DNA from: Thiocapsa rosea
GTDB lineage: Bacteria; Pseudomonadota; Gammaproteobacteria; Chromatiales; Chromatiaceae
NCBI RefSeq assembly: GCF_003634315.1
Contig: NZ_RBXL01000001.1
Location: forward strand, 3,824,501 to 3,888,500
Direction of reading: 5' to 3'
Length of the DNA stretch: 64,000 nucleotides
Shown: positions 8,296 to 17,803 of the stretch, piece by piece
Numbering within the stretch: position 1 is the stretch's first letter
Layout: the number at the start of each line of letters is the position of its first letter
Made by a program: the position numbers and the translations under genes
The notes under the pieces: generated by a model
What the model was told of the DNA's origin: nothing
Database searches by the model: none
Seen by the model: the letters and a program-made list of their open reading frames with translations, nothing else

Positions 8296-9231
8296 ATGAA
8301 GGCGATTGCGGCCTTCGTGATGCGCGGCCCGTCGCAGGCGGCGCTGGTCGCCGCCGTCACGGCCTTGTTGTCGATCCTGATTCCGCCGTTGGGCTTGCTC
8401 AGCGCCGGCTCGATCGGTTTGGTGGCTCTGCGTAGCGGTCCTGTCTACGGCTTGATCGTCAGTGCGGTGGCGACCCTCGGGATGGGCGCCATTGCCTGGT
8501 TGGCTTTGGGTTCGCCTTTGCCTGCCCTCGGCGTCCTGCTGATGCTGTGGGTGCCGATTCTGACCTTGGCACTCCTGCTGCGTTACAGCCGCTCTCTGGC
8601 ACTGACGCTGCAGGTGGCAGGTGCCTTGGGCATCTTGCTCATGCTGACGGCCTACGCCCTGATGGGCGACCCGAGTGCGACCTGGCTGACGATCCTCGAG
8701 CCGTTCAGAGAGGCTTTGGTGAAGGACGGCGTGCTGGACGATACGGCGAGCGCGGCCGTGTTCGCCGAGCTTGCGGGCTGGATGACCGGTGCATTTGCTG
8801 CGGCCTTGGTCGCGCAGTTGCTGTTCGGGCTCTTTATTGCGCGTTGGTGGCAGGCGCTGCTCTACAACCCCGGCGGATTCGGCGAAGAGTTTCGGGAGCT
8901 GCGGTTGAGCCGCCCGTTCGGGGTCCTCGTGCTGCTGCTCTTGGCGCTTCTTCCCTTCAGCGACGGCGCGAGCCTCACGGCAAACCTGCTGTTGGTGCCG
9001 GGTGTCCTGCTCCTGTTTCAGGGTCTCGCGGTGGCCCATCAGGTGCGTGCGCTCAAGCAGGCACGTCAGGCGTGGTTGGTCGGACTCTATGTCATGGTGG
9101 TGTTTTTCATGCCGCAGGTCCTGCTCCTGATCGCCTGTATCGGTTTGGTGGATATCTGGGCCGATATCCGGTCCCGAGTCGCTCCATCGGCAGGGCCGCC
9201 GGGGCCCGGCCCGAGCGGTCCGGTGACCTGA
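8296..9231 (+). CDS. DUF2232 membrane protein
   Basis: This 311-residue integral membrane protein has about eight hydrophobic segments. Its position between rpsR and rplI is the usual place of the DUF2232 (YybS-like) family in proteobacteria. The start ATG lies 9 bases after the rpsR stop. The family has an S-component-like topology, but its function is not established. The C-terminus (GPPGPGPSGPVT) is proline-rich. Confidence 0.85.
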   Translation: MKAIAAFVMRGPSQAALVAAVTALLSILIPPLGLLSAGSIGLVALRSGPVYGLIVSAVATLGMGAIAWLALGSPLPALGVLLMLWVPILTLALLLRYSRSLALTLQVAGALGILLMLTAYALMGDPSATWLTILEPFREALVKDGVLDDTASAAVFAELAGWMTGAFAAALVAQLLFGLFIARWWQALLYNPGGFGEEFRELRLSRPFGVLVLLLLALLPFSDGASLTANLLLVPGVLLLFQGLAVAHQVRALKQARQAWLVGLYVMVVFFMPQVLLLIACIGLVDIWADIRSRVAPSAGPPGPGPSGPVT

Positions 9232-9379
9232 TCCGTGCGGATTGACCGAAACCCTTTGGCCGATCGTACTTGACGGAATGGATCAGGTTCCTGCGCATGC
9301 GCCGCCCGTTCCGAAGGATCACCCGAGGATCAAGGGCACATGGCCCTGATCCGGACGAACTTTTGAGAGGAATACACAC

Positions 9380-9829
9380 GTGGAAGTTATCCTGCTGAAG
9401 AATGTCGGTCGCCTCGGTGCGCTCGGCGACAAGGTCAGTGTCCGTTCGGGCTATGGCCGGAATTATCTGATCCCCTCCGGATTTGCCGTGTCGGCGACCG
9501 ACGCCAACCTCGAAGCGTTCGAGGCTCGGCGCGCGGAACTCGAGCAGGTCGCAGAGGAGCAATTGGCCGAGGCCCGTGCTCGCCGTGATCGTCTCGAAGG
9601 GATGAGCGTCACGATCGCGCGTCGTGCCGGCGAGCAAGGACGGCTGTTCGGCTCGGTCGGCACCGGCGACATCGCCGATGCGGTGACCGCTGCCGGCTTC
9701 GCCCTGACCAAGCAGGAGATCAAGCTTTCGGGCGGGCCTTTCCGCGCTGCCGGCGAGTACGAGGTGACCCTGCACCTGCACCCCGAGGTCGATGCCGTCA
9801 TCAAGGTCGACGTCGTTCCCGAGGACTGA
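9380..9829 (+). CDS. rplI: 50S ribosomal protein L9
   Basis: The protein has 149 residues. The N-terminal domain MEVILLKNVGRLGALGDKV, with GYGRNYLIPSGFAV, is the L9 signature. It is followed by the long connecting helix and the C-terminal rRNA-binding domain (GRLFGSVGTGDIADAV). The start is GTG, preceded by the SD GAGAGGA. A 148-base gap separates it from the DUF2232 gene, so it may have its own promoter. Confidence 0.97.
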   Translation: MEVILLKNVGRLGALGDKVSVRSGYGRNYLIPSGFAVSATDANLEAFEARRAELEQVAEEQLAEARARRDRLEGMSVTIARRAGEQGRLFGSVGTGDIADAVTAAGFALTKQEIKLSGGPFRAAGEYEVTLHLHPEVDAVIKVDVVPED

Positions 9830-9859
9830 TACGCTCGTATCCTCCCCGTATCCTCATGG

Positions 9860-9882
9860 TCCGGCGGCACATGTCCGCCGGA
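9860..9882 (+). terminator. Hairpin after rplI
   Basis: TCCGGCGG (9860-9867) pairs with CCGCCGGA (9875-9882) around a 7-base loop, 31 bases after the rplI stop. No T-run follows. It could be an attenuating or RNA-stabilising hairpin instead of an intrinsic terminator. Confidence 0.4.
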
Positions 9883-9988
9883 TTCAAGGCGAACCTCGCT
9901 CGGACCCACCGGGCACGTCACGCGACTCGACTCGAAGGTCTGACGAGACTCACGCCCTTGCGCAAGTCATTCGGGCCGGGGGTAATCT

Positions 9989-11380
9989 ATGTTCGACGAT
10001 TCCCAAGGCCCTCCGGGCGCGGACTTCGACGAGCTCCGCGTCCCGCCGCACAACATCCATGCCGAGCAATCCCTGCTCGGTGGTCTCATGCTGGACAACA
10101 GCACCTGGGACCGCATCGCCGACATGGTCACCGAGCGTGACCTCTATCGGCGCGAGCACCGCCTGATCTTCCAGGCGATCGCCAAGCTCGCCGCCACAGA
10201 CCAGCCCTTCGACGTCGTCACCCTCGCCGAGACCCTCGAGCGCACCGAGCAGCTCGAGGGTGCGGGCGGCTTGCCCTATCTCGGAACCATCATCAACGAG
10301 ACCCCGAGTGCGGCCAACATCAAGGCTTACGCCAAGATCGTCCGCCAGACCTCGGTGCTGCGCCAGATGATCGCTGCCGGCACCGACATCGCCGACAGCG
10401 GCTACAACCCCATGGGTCGCGATGCCTCCGAGCTGCTCGATGCGGCCGAGCGGCGCGTCTTCGAGATCGCCGAGCAGGAGGCACGCGGCGGCGGTGGGTT
10501 TCAACCCATCAAGACCCTGCTCGGGCGCGCAGTCGAGCGTATCGACGCACTCTATCAGCGCGACGAGCCCATCACGGGCCTGGCGACCGGCTTTACCGAC
10601 TTCGACATGATGACCTCGGGGCTGCAGCCCGCGGACCTCATTATCGTGGCGGGTCGGCCGTCCATGGGAAAAACGAGCTTCGCCATGAACATGGCCGAGC
10701 ACGTGGCCATCCAATCCAAGCGCCCGGTCGCGGTCTTCAGTATGGAGATGCCGGGCGATTCGCTGGCGATGCGGATGATGTCCTCGCTCGGGCGCATCGA
10801 CCAGCATCGGGTCCGCACCGGGCGGCTGGAGGACGACGAGTGGCCGCGCTTGACCTCGGCGGTCAATATCCTGGCCGGTGCATCCATGTTCATCGACGAC
10901 ACGCCGGCCCTCTCGCCGACCGAGGTCCGGGCGCGTGCGCGGCGTCTCAAGCGTGATCAGGACGACCTGGGTCTGATCGTTCTGGACTACATCCAGCTCA
11001 TGCAGGCACCCGGTGTCGGCGAGAATCGGGCGACCGAGATCTCCGCGATTTCCCGCTCGCTCAAGGCACTCGCCAAGGAGCTCAACGTTCCGGTCATCGC
11101 ACTCTCTCAGCTCAATCGCAGTCTCGAGCAGCGGCCGAACAAGCGGCCGGTGATGTCGGATCTGCGCGAGTCGGGAGCAATCGAGCAGGATGCAGACCTC
11201 ATCGTCTTCATCTATCGCGACGAGGTCTATCACGAGGACACGAAGGACAAGGGTGTCGCCGAGATCATCATCGCCAAACAGCGCAACGGGCCCATCGGGA
11301 CGACTCGCCTGACCTTTCTCGGCAAGTACACCAAGTTCGAGAACTATATCGGCAATTATTACGGCGAGGGTGGAGACTGA
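9989..11380 (+). CDS. dnaB: Replicative DNA helicase DnaB
   Basis: The protein has 463 residues, as in other gammaproteobacteria. The N-terminal primase-interacting domain has VPPHNIHAEQSLLGGLML. The RecA-like domain has Walker A GRPSMGKTSFAMN at ~225-237, the Walker B-like LIVLDYIQLM, and SDLRESGAIEQDADLI. It forms the ring helicase at the fork. The rplI-dnaB order is typical. The start ATG is followed by MFDDSQGPPGADFDELRVPPHN, a normal DnaB N-terminus. Intein or insertion: none seen. Confidence 0.97.
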   Translation: MFDDSQGPPGADFDELRVPPHNIHAEQSLLGGLMLDNSTWDRIADMVTERDLYRREHRLIFQAIAKLAATDQPFDVVTLAETLERTEQLEGAGGLPYLGTIINETPSAANIKAYAKIVRQTSVLRQMIAAGTDIADSGYNPMGRDASELLDAAERRVFEIAEQEARGGGGFQPIKTLLGRAVERIDALYQRDEPITGLATGFTDFDMMTSGLQPADLIIVAGRPSMGKTSFAMNMAEHVAIQSKRPVAVFSMEMPGDSLAMRMMSSLGRIDQHRVRTGRLEDDEWPRLTSAVNILAGASMFIDDTPALSPTEVRARARRLKRDQDDLGLIVLDYIQLMQAPGVGENRATEISAISRSLKALAKELNVPVIALSQLNRSLEQRPNKRPVMSDLRESGAIEQDADLIVFIYRDEVYHEDTKDKGVAEIIIAKQRNGPIGTTRLTFLGKYTKFENYIGNYYGEGGD

Positions 11381-11430
11381 GCTCATACCCGGCCGAGGCG
11401 GAGCCAAGAAACCTGCTCGAAGGCCCTGCT

Positions 11431-11507
<77 letters not shown>

Positions 11508-11595
11508 ATGCTGCGATGATGTGTTCAGGACTTGCGGCGTAAAGAACTATGGTGTTTTCGGGAATGGGAATCCCGACCGAGCATGACTCTCCCGA

Positions 11596-12825
11596 TCAGG
11601 ACATGATCCCGAGCCATACCCAATACACCGCCAGGTTCAACAGCGTAAGCGGCGCACCGACGGCAAAGAAGACCCAGAACCCGAGGTGTGCGCCGCGACG
11701 CTCGGCGGCTTGGACGATAATGATGTTGCTGGCGGCGCCGATCAGGGTGAGATTGCCGGCGATGGTGGAGCCGGCGGCGAGTGCCATCAGCAGGTCCGGT
11801 CGCTCGGGCGGCAGCAGGGGTAGGGCGAGCGAGACGAGCGGGACGTTGGAGATCAACTGACTGCCGAGCACTCCGGCGCCGAAGACCTCGCCGAGTCCGA
11901 TTGGGCCCACGGGGATCCAGGATTGCAGCAGACCGGTGTCCCAGACGCTGCGCATCAGGATGAACATCGCGACGAAGAAAACGAGGGTATGCCAGTCGAT
12001 CCCGCGCAACAGGGCGACCCGGTGCGGGCTGAACAACAGCAGCGGCGCAGCAGCGACCAATGCGATGACGACCAGCGGAAAGGCGAGCTGCGGTGCGACG
12101 AAGGACAGGGTAATCCGCACCGCGACCATCAGCACCAGCAGTCCCAGCGAGAGGCTCGCCAGACGGGCCAGTCGCGGATCGTCGATCTTTGCGGGTAGGT
12201 GTACCAGGGCCTCGCCATGGATATGGCGCCAAAAGGCCAGGCGTAGGACTGCGTAGGCGATCAGCAGGTTCAGCAGTGTCGGCGGCCCCAGGGCACCGAT
12301 GAAGTCAACGAAAGGGTTTTGAATGCCCCCGTGAAGCGCGATCAACAAGTTCTGGGGATTGCCGATCGGGCTCATGACCGAGCCGATGGTGACCCCGAAG
12401 GCGAGCGCGAGCAGCAACAGGACCGGCGGTAGACGGTGATCGCGCGCCAGAGCCAGGACGATCGGGGTGCCGATCACGGCCAGCGTGTCGTTCATCAGGA
12501 AGGCCGAGCCGATCGCGGCCGCGAAGATCACGGCGATCAGCAGGGGGTCGGCGCCCTCGATGCGACTGAGCCCTCGCGCGCTCATGGCCGCCAGCCAACC
12601 GCTCTCCACCAGGGCGTGGCCGAGCACGAAGACCCCGAAGAGAAACCCGATGACCTCCCAGTCGATCGCCCGCCAGGCGGCCCCCGGCGCAATGGTGCCG
12701 GTCAGGAGGACGAGCAGCGCCCCGAGCCCCATGATCTGCCAGATCCCGAGCGGGATCCGCGCGAGGTTGCGCGCGGCGATCAACGCGAGCACGCCGCCGA
12801 GTGTCCAGAGTGGCAGGCTATCCAA
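11596..12825 (-). CDS. ArsB/NhaD-type ion permease (SLC13/CitM-like)
   Basis: This 409-residue protein has about eleven membrane segments. GSAFLMNDTLAVIGTPIVLA, IGSVMSPIGNPQNLLI and, in the second half, GNLTLIGAASNIIIV are the paired helical-hairpin signature motifs of the ion transporter superfamily that includes ArsB, NhaD and CitM. The substrate (arsenite, Na+/H+ or dicarboxylate) cannot be read from the sequence, and no ars genes are adjacent. It is convergent with dnaB. Confidence 0.85.
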   Translation of the reverse strand: MDSLPLWTLGGVLALIAARNLARIPLGIWQIMGLGALLVLLTGTIAPGAAWRAIDWEVIGFLFGVFVLGHALVESGWLAAMSARGLSRIEGADPLLIAVIFAAAIGSAFLMNDTLAVIGTPIVLALARDHRLPPVLLLLALAFGVTIGSVMSPIGNPQNLLIALHGGIQNPFVDFIGALGPPTLLNLLIAYAVLRLAFWRHIHGEALVHLPAKIDDPRLARLASLSLGLLVLMVAVRITLSFVAPQLAFPLVVIALVAAAPLLLFSPHRVALLRGIDWHTLVFFVAMFILMRSVWDTGLLQSWIPVGPIGLGEVFGAGVLGSQLISNVPLVSLALPLLPPERPDLLMALAAGSTIAGNLTLIGAASNIIIVQAAERRGAHLGFWVFFAVGAPLTLLNLAVYWVWLGIMS

Positions 12826-12923
12826 GGTGCGCCGGTCTCAATGGACGTGCCCTGCTCTTGTCTCGAAACGACGTGACCGGGTTTACGACCAAGGCCGACG
12901 CGCCGAACCGCAAAGCCTCAGGC

Positions 12924-13787
12924 TCATCGCCCGCGCATCACGTTGTCCAGGGCCACGCGGGCGCGGTTGCTCGGCACCGCGAACCCGATGCCCACATTGC
13001 CTCCGCTCGGGCCGATGAGTGCAGTGTTGATGCCGACAACCTCGCCGGCGAGGTTGATCAAGGGGCCGCCCGAGTTGCCCGGATTGATGGAGGCGTCGGT
13101 CTGGATCAGCTCGCCGAGACGGTTGCCGGCGATCCCGCTGCGCCCGACGGCGCTGACGATGCCTGAGGTGACGGTTTGGCCCAAGCCGAACGGATTGCCG
13201 ATGGCGATGACGAAGTCGCCGACCTCCAGTCGATTGGAGTCGCCGAGCTTGAGCGCGCGCACGTCGACGGGCGGAATCTCGAGGATGGCGACGTCCGAGG
13301 CGGCGTCCGAACCCAGTCGCCGTGCGCGAAAGGTGCGCCTGTCCTTGAGCGTGACCCGGATCTCGGTCGCGTTGCGCAGCAGATGGTCGTTCGTCATGAC
13401 ATAGCCGCGCGCGGCATCGACGATGATCCCGGAGCCCACGCTCTGGCGTTGCTCGATCTCCCCTTCCTCGGGCGCGGGTAGACCGAAGCGATCGAGGAAG
13501 CGGCGGAATTCCGGATCACGCAGGAACGGATGGTCCTCCATCGGTACCTCGGACTTGACCGAGATGTTGACCACCGCCGGGGTCACCCGGCGCATCAAGG
13601 GTGCGAGCGACGGGAAACCCGACGCGGTCCCGAGGGCCGGAGCCCCTACGATCGCGGCCGGCAGGCCCGTCTCGCGTTCGGCAGTCGGCGAGATCGCGCA
13701 ACCGGTCGCGAGCAGTGCGACGAGTGCGGACGCCGCGATCGAACCCGTTCGGCGCCGGGGCGCAGTCGCAGCTGTCGAACAATTCAC
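12924..13787 (-). CDS. Trypsin-like protease of the HtrA/DegP family without PDZ domain
   Basis: This 287-residue S1C serine protease has the triad His in VMTNDHLLRNATEI, Asp in SDAASDVAILEI and Ser in INPGNSGGPLINLAGE. The N-terminus has a hydrophobic stretch ending ALLATGC, possibly a lipoprotein signal although position -3 is Ala. The chain stops right after the protease domain (NRARVALDNVMRGR), exactly where HtrA proteins continue into PDZ domains. There is no leftover PDZ sequence downstream, so this is a naturally short form. It lies 48 bases after dacB on the same strand. Confidence 0.88.
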   Translation of the reverse strand: MNCSTAATAPRRRTGSIAASALVALLATGCAISPTAERETGLPAAIVGAPALGTASGFPSLAPLMRRVTPAVVNISVKSEVPMEDHPFLRDPEFRRFLDRFGLPAPEEGEIEQRQSVGSGIIVDAARGYVMTNDHLLRNATEIRVTLKDRRTFRARRLGSDAASDVAILEIPPVDVRALKLGDSNRLEVGDFVIAIGNPFGLGQTVTSGIVSAVGRSGIAGNRLGELIQTDASINPGNSGGPLINLAGEVVGINTALIGPSGGNVGIGFAVPSNRARVALDNVMRGR

Positions 13788-13834
13788 GGAGAACTCCCGA
13801 TGGTCGAAGCGATGGGGCGGGCGAGGTCGAATGC

Positions 13835-15058
13835 TCAGCGCGCCAAGCTGCTGGCGACACGTTGTCTGATGGCGCCGTCGACCGGCTCGTTGACCAACAG
13901 CGCGAAGGGTTCCCAGCTCGCGCCGCGGCGGACATAGCCGGCATAGGTGCTGACGCCGCGCAAGGTGCCGGTCTTGGCACGCACGGAGGGGTTCCCGCTC
14001 TGCTGAGGCATCAGATCCCGATAGGGCTCGAAGGCGTCGAGCAGCTCCACGAGCTGGCGGGCACTGAGCCGATTGGCGCGCGAGAGACCGGCGCCGTCGT
14101 CGATCGTGAAATCGCGCCAGGCAAAGCGCTTGCGTGCGAAGTCGGTCATGGCGCGTTTCGCGCCGGTCATGGTCACTTGTCCGGTGCCTTTCGGGTCGGC
14201 AAGCCGCAGGAAGAGCGCATTGGCGATGAAATTATTGGAGTACTCGAGCATCGGCGACACCATCTCGGCGAGTGTGCGGCTGTTGGCGTGAAGGTAGATG
14301 CGCTTGGCGTCGCGCGGCATGGGCGCGATACGTTGCTCCTCACCGACCTGGATGCCTGCGCCTTCGAGCTTGGCGGCGAGCAGCTCGCCGAAATAGCGCA
14401 GCGCCTTGTCGCGCTCGCGCAGATTCACGCGCTGCTTGCCGGCCGATCCGGCCATGCCGAAACGCCGGGCCGAGTCGGTCAGCGGAGTCTGAGGCTCGGC
14501 GCTCTTGATGCTGTCGCCGGTACGAATCAGGTTCACGGTGTTGAAGTTGGCCGCCAAGGCGGTGACGGGCGCATCGTAGGGGTTGTCGGTCGAGGATCGC
14601 CCGGCGATCTCGACATCCGGGCTGAAGAAGCTGTCGTCGAGCCCGATGCCGGTGATCCGGCGCGGACCCTTGGCCGCGAGCGCGCTCACGACCTTGTCGA
14701 GCTCCTCCGAGACCAGATAGGGATCGGCATAACCCTTGACCCAGAGCCAGCCGGCGTCGTCCATGTAGAAGTCGGTCTCGAAGCGATGATTGCGTCCCCA
14801 GGTCTCGAGCGCGGCGAATGCAGTCAGGATCTTCATGGTCGAGGCCGGGATGCGTGGTGTCTCGGCGCGGGTCGCGATCAGGTCGCGGCCGTTTTCCTGA
14901 AGCAACAGGCTCGCCTGCGGAAGGGCCCGGACCTGTGCCACGGGGTCCGCGAGCGCCGTCGGCGCGGCGAGGACGGCTGCGAGCACGATCGTGACCAGGG
15001 CAAGGGTCTTCGAGGTGAGGCGATTGCGGCTTTGAGACGGCATCAAAAGGGCGATCAT
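13835..15058 (-). CDS. dacB: D-alanyl-D-alanine carboxypeptidase/endopeptidase, PBP4 type (S13)
   Basis: The protein has 407 residues and a signal peptide (LALVTIVLAAVLAAPTALA). Active-site motifs are SxxK in RIPASTMKILTAF (Ser ~73), SxN in LEYSNNFIANALF and KTG in SVRAKTGTLRGV. That matches the S13 family, which trims and cleaves peptidoglycan cross-links in the periplasm. It is about 70 residues shorter than E. coli PBP4, so the insertion domains are reduced. Alternative start at 15043 (MPSQSRN). It lies between bioD and the HtrA-like gene on the same strand. Confidence 0.9.
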   Translation of the reverse strand: MIALLMPSQSRNRLTSKTLALVTIVLAAVLAAPTALADPVAQVRALPQASLLLQENGRDLIATRAETPRIPASTMKILTAFAALETWGRNHRFETDFYMDDAGWLWVKGYADPYLVSEELDKVVSALAAKGPRRITGIGLDDSFFSPDVEIAGRSSTDNPYDAPVTALAANFNTVNLIRTGDSIKSAEPQTPLTDSARRFGMAGSAGKQRVNLRERDKALRYFGELLAAKLEGAGIQVGEEQRIAPMPRDAKRIYLHANSRTLAEMVSPMLEYSNNFIANALFLRLADPKGTGQVTMTGAKRAMTDFARKRFAWRDFTIDDGAGLSRANRLSARQLVELLDAFEPYRDLMPQQSGNPSVRAKTGTLRGVSTYAGYVRRGASWEPFALLVNEPVDGAIRQRVASSLAR

Positions 15059-15123
15059 TCCGGATCCAATGTGGTGAGAGGCACGCGAGGTGTCGAGCCC
15101 CAAGAATAGCCGACAATGTCGGT

Positions 15124-15891
15124 CTATGCGCGTCGCGTTGGGGTCCGTGCCCCGGTCTCGGACCGCAACTCTGACCGAGTCTGCGTCGTGGCGAGCTTGG
15201 CGGTATGTCGCGGCTGCAGATCGATCAGCTCGGGATGGAGGTATTCGGCCAGCTCGCTCGGGTTCGGCTCTTCGAGCCAGGGCAGGACGCCGAGACAGGG
15301 CGCGTCGATCAGGGCCGCAAGGGTGGCGAGGTTGGCGTCGCGCGACAGCATCGTCGGGTCGACCTGATTGGCGACCCAGCCGACCAGCACGCCCCCTGTG
15401 CTCTGAATGCTCTCGATCGTCAGCACCGCGTGGTTGATGCAGCCGAGCCTCAAGCCGACCACTAGGATGACCGGCAGCCCCAGCGCTTTGGGGATGTCGC
15501 TGAGGTAAAGCTGCGGCCCCAAGGGCACGCGCCACCCGCCGACACCCTCGACGACGACCTGATCGGCCTCGCCCGCGAGCGCGCGATACGCCTGCTCGAT
15601 GGTCGGCAGACCGATCTCGACCCCGGCCTGGCCGGCGGCGATGTGCGGCGCGATGGCGGGCTCGAAGGCATAGGGGTTGACCAGGCCATAGGGCGCCTCG
15701 GAGCTGCCATGAGCGCGCAGGCGCACGGCGTCGTCGTTGCGCAATCCGTCGGGGCCGCGCGCGCAACCGGAGGCGACGGGCTTCATCCCGAGCACGCTTT
15801 CACCCGTCGCCTGCAGTGCGGCCATCAGCCCGAGACTGATCTCGGTCTTGCCGCAGCCGGTATCCGTTCCTGTTACGAAGAGCCCGTGCAT
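15124..15891 (-). CDS. bioD: Dethiobiotin synthetase
   Basis: P-loop GTDTGCGKT at residues 8-16, GMKPVASGC at ~36-44, VVEGVGGWRVPL and LPVILVVGLRLGCINHA are the BioD signatures. The enzyme closes the ureido ring of dethiobiotin from DAPA, CO2 and ATP. The C-terminal ~25 residues are a charged tail. GGAGGATCG precedes the ATG. A type B repeat separates it from bioC upstream on the same strand. Confidence 0.95.
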   Translation of the reverse strand: MHGLFVTGTDTGCGKTEISLGLMAALQATGESVLGMKPVASGCARGPDGLRNDDAVRLRAHGSSEAPYGLVNPYAFEPAIAPHIAAGQAGVEIGLPTIEQAYRALAGEADQVVVEGVGGWRVPLGPQLYLSDIPKALGLPVILVVGLRLGCINHAVLTIESIQSTGGVLVGWVANQVDPTMLSRDANLATLAALIDAPCLGVLPWLEEPNPSELAEYLHPELIDLQPRHTAKLATTQTRSELRSETGARTPTRRA

Positions 15892-15908
15892 GGCGATGCG
15901 ATCCTCCC

Positions 15909-15996
15909 TTAAACCGCGCCCAGCGCGGTCTGCGTAGTCTGGTGGATTGGATTGGCTGCGCAGGCTCCGATCATTGTCGGAGCTGGCGCGGTTTAG
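15909..15996. repeat. Palindromic repeat, type B, copy 2 (inverted)
   Basis: It runs from TTAAACCGCGCC to GGCGCGGTTTAG. The inner hairpin (GGCTCCGA/TCGGAGCT) lies at the right end, so orientation is opposite to copy 1. It fills the bioC-bioD gap; its outer end is 7 bases from the bioC stop. Confidence 0.88.
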
Positions 15997-16002
15997 GTGG
16001 CG

Positions 16003-16920
16003 TCAGCCACCGGTCTCGACGGCGCGATCCGCGGGCGAGGGCTCGCGGTAGCGGCGTCCGATGGCGCTTACGGGGACGGCAATTCCGCCCTCCGCGGGTT
16101 TCTGCTCAGGCACCCACGCGTGGCCGTAGACGACCTCGTAACTGGCCGGGAGTCGACCGTCGCTGCGGTGCATCTCGTAGGCCGCGTCCAAGGCCGCGAG
16201 CCGGGCACGCCCCGTGAGACCGCGCGGGCGATCGGCGGTTGCGTTGCCCGCCCCGAGGATTTTCAGATCCTGCATCAACTCGCGGACGGCGGGGTAGGTC
16301 AGCGTCATCCGCTCGGTGTCCATGACCGGGTCGGCGAAGCGGGCGCGCACCAAGGCATCGCCGACGTCGTGCATGTCGAGAAAGGGGCTCACGTGCGAGG
16401 CGCCGTCGACCCGCGCCCAGGCTTGCCGCAGCTCCTTCAAGGTGTCGGGTCCGAAGGTGCTGAACATCAGGAGTCCGCCCGGACGCAGGATACGCAGGCA
16501 CTCGGCGAAGGTGCGATCCAGATCGTTGCACCACTGAAAGGTGGCGTTGGAGACGATGAGATCGACCGCGCCGTCGGCAAGCGGAAGCGATTCGGCATCC
16601 GCACAAACGCACAGCGGCCGCCTGAGCCAGCGGCCGCGCCGACGCGCCTGCAGCAGCATGCCGTGAGCGAAGTCCAATGCGATGATCCGCGCCTTGCGGT
16701 AACGCCGATGCAGCGCATCCACGGCATAGCCGGTGCCGGCCCCGAGATCGAGCACCCGCTCGGGCTCGAGTCGCACGTAATCGAGACGTTCCAGCAGCCG
16801 ATCGGCGACCTCGCGCTGGAGCACGGCGACATCGTCGTAGCGTTCAGCGGCTTGCTCGAAATTGCGCCGGGCCCGACCTTTGTCGATCCTGTGGTCGATG
16901 GGGGTGTCGATCGAATTCAT
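16003..16920 (-). CDS. bioC: Malonyl-ACP O-methyltransferase
   Basis: This is a SAM methyltransferase of 305 residues. It begins IDKGRARRNFEQAAERYDDV, has motif I VLDLGAGTGYAVDAL, and then LIVSNATFQWCNDL and LRPGGLLMFSTFGPDTLKEL, which are typical of BioC. It methylates malonyl-ACP so the fatty-acid machinery can build pimeloyl-ACP methyl ester. Its ATG overlaps the bioH stop by 4 bases (ATGA). The C-terminal extension beyond ~290 is not conserved. Confidence 0.94.
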   Translation of the reverse strand: MNSIDTPIDHRIDKGRARRNFEQAAERYDDVAVLQREVADRLLERLDYVRLEPERVLDLGAGTGYAVDALHRRYRKARIIALDFAHGMLLQARRRGRWLRRPLCVCADAESLPLADGAVDLIVSNATFQWCNDLDRTFAECLRILRPGGLLMFSTFGPDTLKELRQAWARVDGASHVSPFLDMHDVGDALVRARFADPVMDTERMTLTYPAVRELMQDLKILGAGNATADRPRGLTGRARLAALDAAYEMHRSDGRLPASYEVVYGHAWVPEQKPAEGGIAVPVSAIGRRYREPSPADRAVETGG

Positions 16921-17729
16921 GGCCTGGTCCGCGCCTCGCTCGGACCTGCCCCCGGATCTTCGGTTCGGGCCAGGAAGGTCCGAACGATCTCGCGGGTTCG
17001 ATGCGGGTGCGAGAGATGCGGCGCGTGGGCGGCACCCTGGACGACGGCGGTGAGCGCACCCGGCATCAGGATCTCGATACGCTCGGCCACGGCCGGGGGT
17101 ACGAGGGCGTCATGGGTGCCGAAGATCCAGAGCGTCGGGCAGCGGATGTCCGGGAGCCGGCCGCGCATGTCTTCGTCGCGCAGGATGTCCAGGCCGATCG
17201 AGAGCGCATCCGCGTCCGGCTGCGGCCGCTCGGCGATACGCCGGCGCAGGCCCCGCAGGGTCTCGCGCGCGTCGTCGCTGCCGCGGACCTGGAGTGCGAG
17301 GAAGCGTGCGAGTGTCTCGGCGGGATCGGCGAGCAGGCCGGCATGAAACTGGTCGAGCGTCTCGGGCAGCATCGCCGGCATCCAGTCCGCCGCACGTACG
17401 AAACGCGGTGTGCCGGTCAAGAGGATCAGTCCTTCGACCCGCTTGGGCGCACGCACCGCGGCCGCCAAGGCGACCAGTGCGCCGAGCGACCAGCCGAGCC
17501 AGAACGCGCGCTCCGGCGCGGCCTCCAGACAGGCGTCGGCCCAGGACCAGAGGTCGCCGAGTCGCGGCGAGAAGCGGCGGTCGCCGTGACCGGGCAGATC
17601 GATGGGGCAGGGGATGACGCCGGGCGGTAGATCGCCGGCGAGATCGTCCCAGACGGCGCTGTTCATCCCCCAGCCGTGGAGCAGAACGAGGTGGCGGTCG
17701 GTATGCTGGATGTGTATCGGGTCGGTCAT
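16917..17729 (-). CDS. bioH: Pimeloyl-ACP methyl ester carboxylesterase
   Basis: This 270-residue alpha/beta hydrolase has LVLLHGWGMNSAVWDDL at the start and nucleophile Ser81 in WLGWSLGALVAL (BioH usually has GWSLGG). The acid is Asp in IFGTHDALVPP and the His in QGAAHAPHLSHP. It removes the methyl ester that ends BioC-initiated pimelate synthesis. It overlaps bioC and lies downstream of bioF. Upstream is a heptamer tandem repeat beginning 23 bases before the ATG. Confidence 0.94.
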   Translation of the reverse strand: MTDPIHIQHTDRHLVLLHGWGMNSAVWDDLAGDLPPGVIPCPIDLPGHGDRRFSPRLGDLWSWADACLEAAPERAFWLGWSLGALVALAAAVRAPKRVEGLILLTGTPRFVRAADWMPAMLPETLDQFHAGLLADPAETLARFLALQVRGSDDARETLRGLRRRIAERPQPDADALSIGLDILRDEDMRGRLPDIRCPTLWIFGTHDALVPPAVAERIEILMPGALTAVVQGAAHAPHLSHPHRTREIVRTFLARTEDPGAGPSEARTRP

Positions 17730-17751
17730 TCGGTGCTCGGTCGTGGGTGGC

Positions 17752-17803
17752 GAGTGGCGAGTGGTGAGTGGTGAGTGGTGAGTGGTGAGTGGTGAGTGGT
17801 GAG
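17752..17803. repeat. Heptamer tandem repeat (GAGTGGT), upstream of bioH
   Basis: Seven consecutive 7-base units, GAGTGGC then six GAGTGGT, followed by GAG. It lies in the 247-base gap between bioF and bioH, just before the bioH start codon on the opposite strand. Confidence 0.9.

Noticed and set aside
9950-11407. 485-residue minus-strand frame opposite dnaB
   Set aside because: dnaB is certain on the other strand.
13601-15109. 502-residue plus-strand frame opposite dacB
   Set aside because: Antisense to motifs SxxK, SxN and KTG; composition is that of a shadow.
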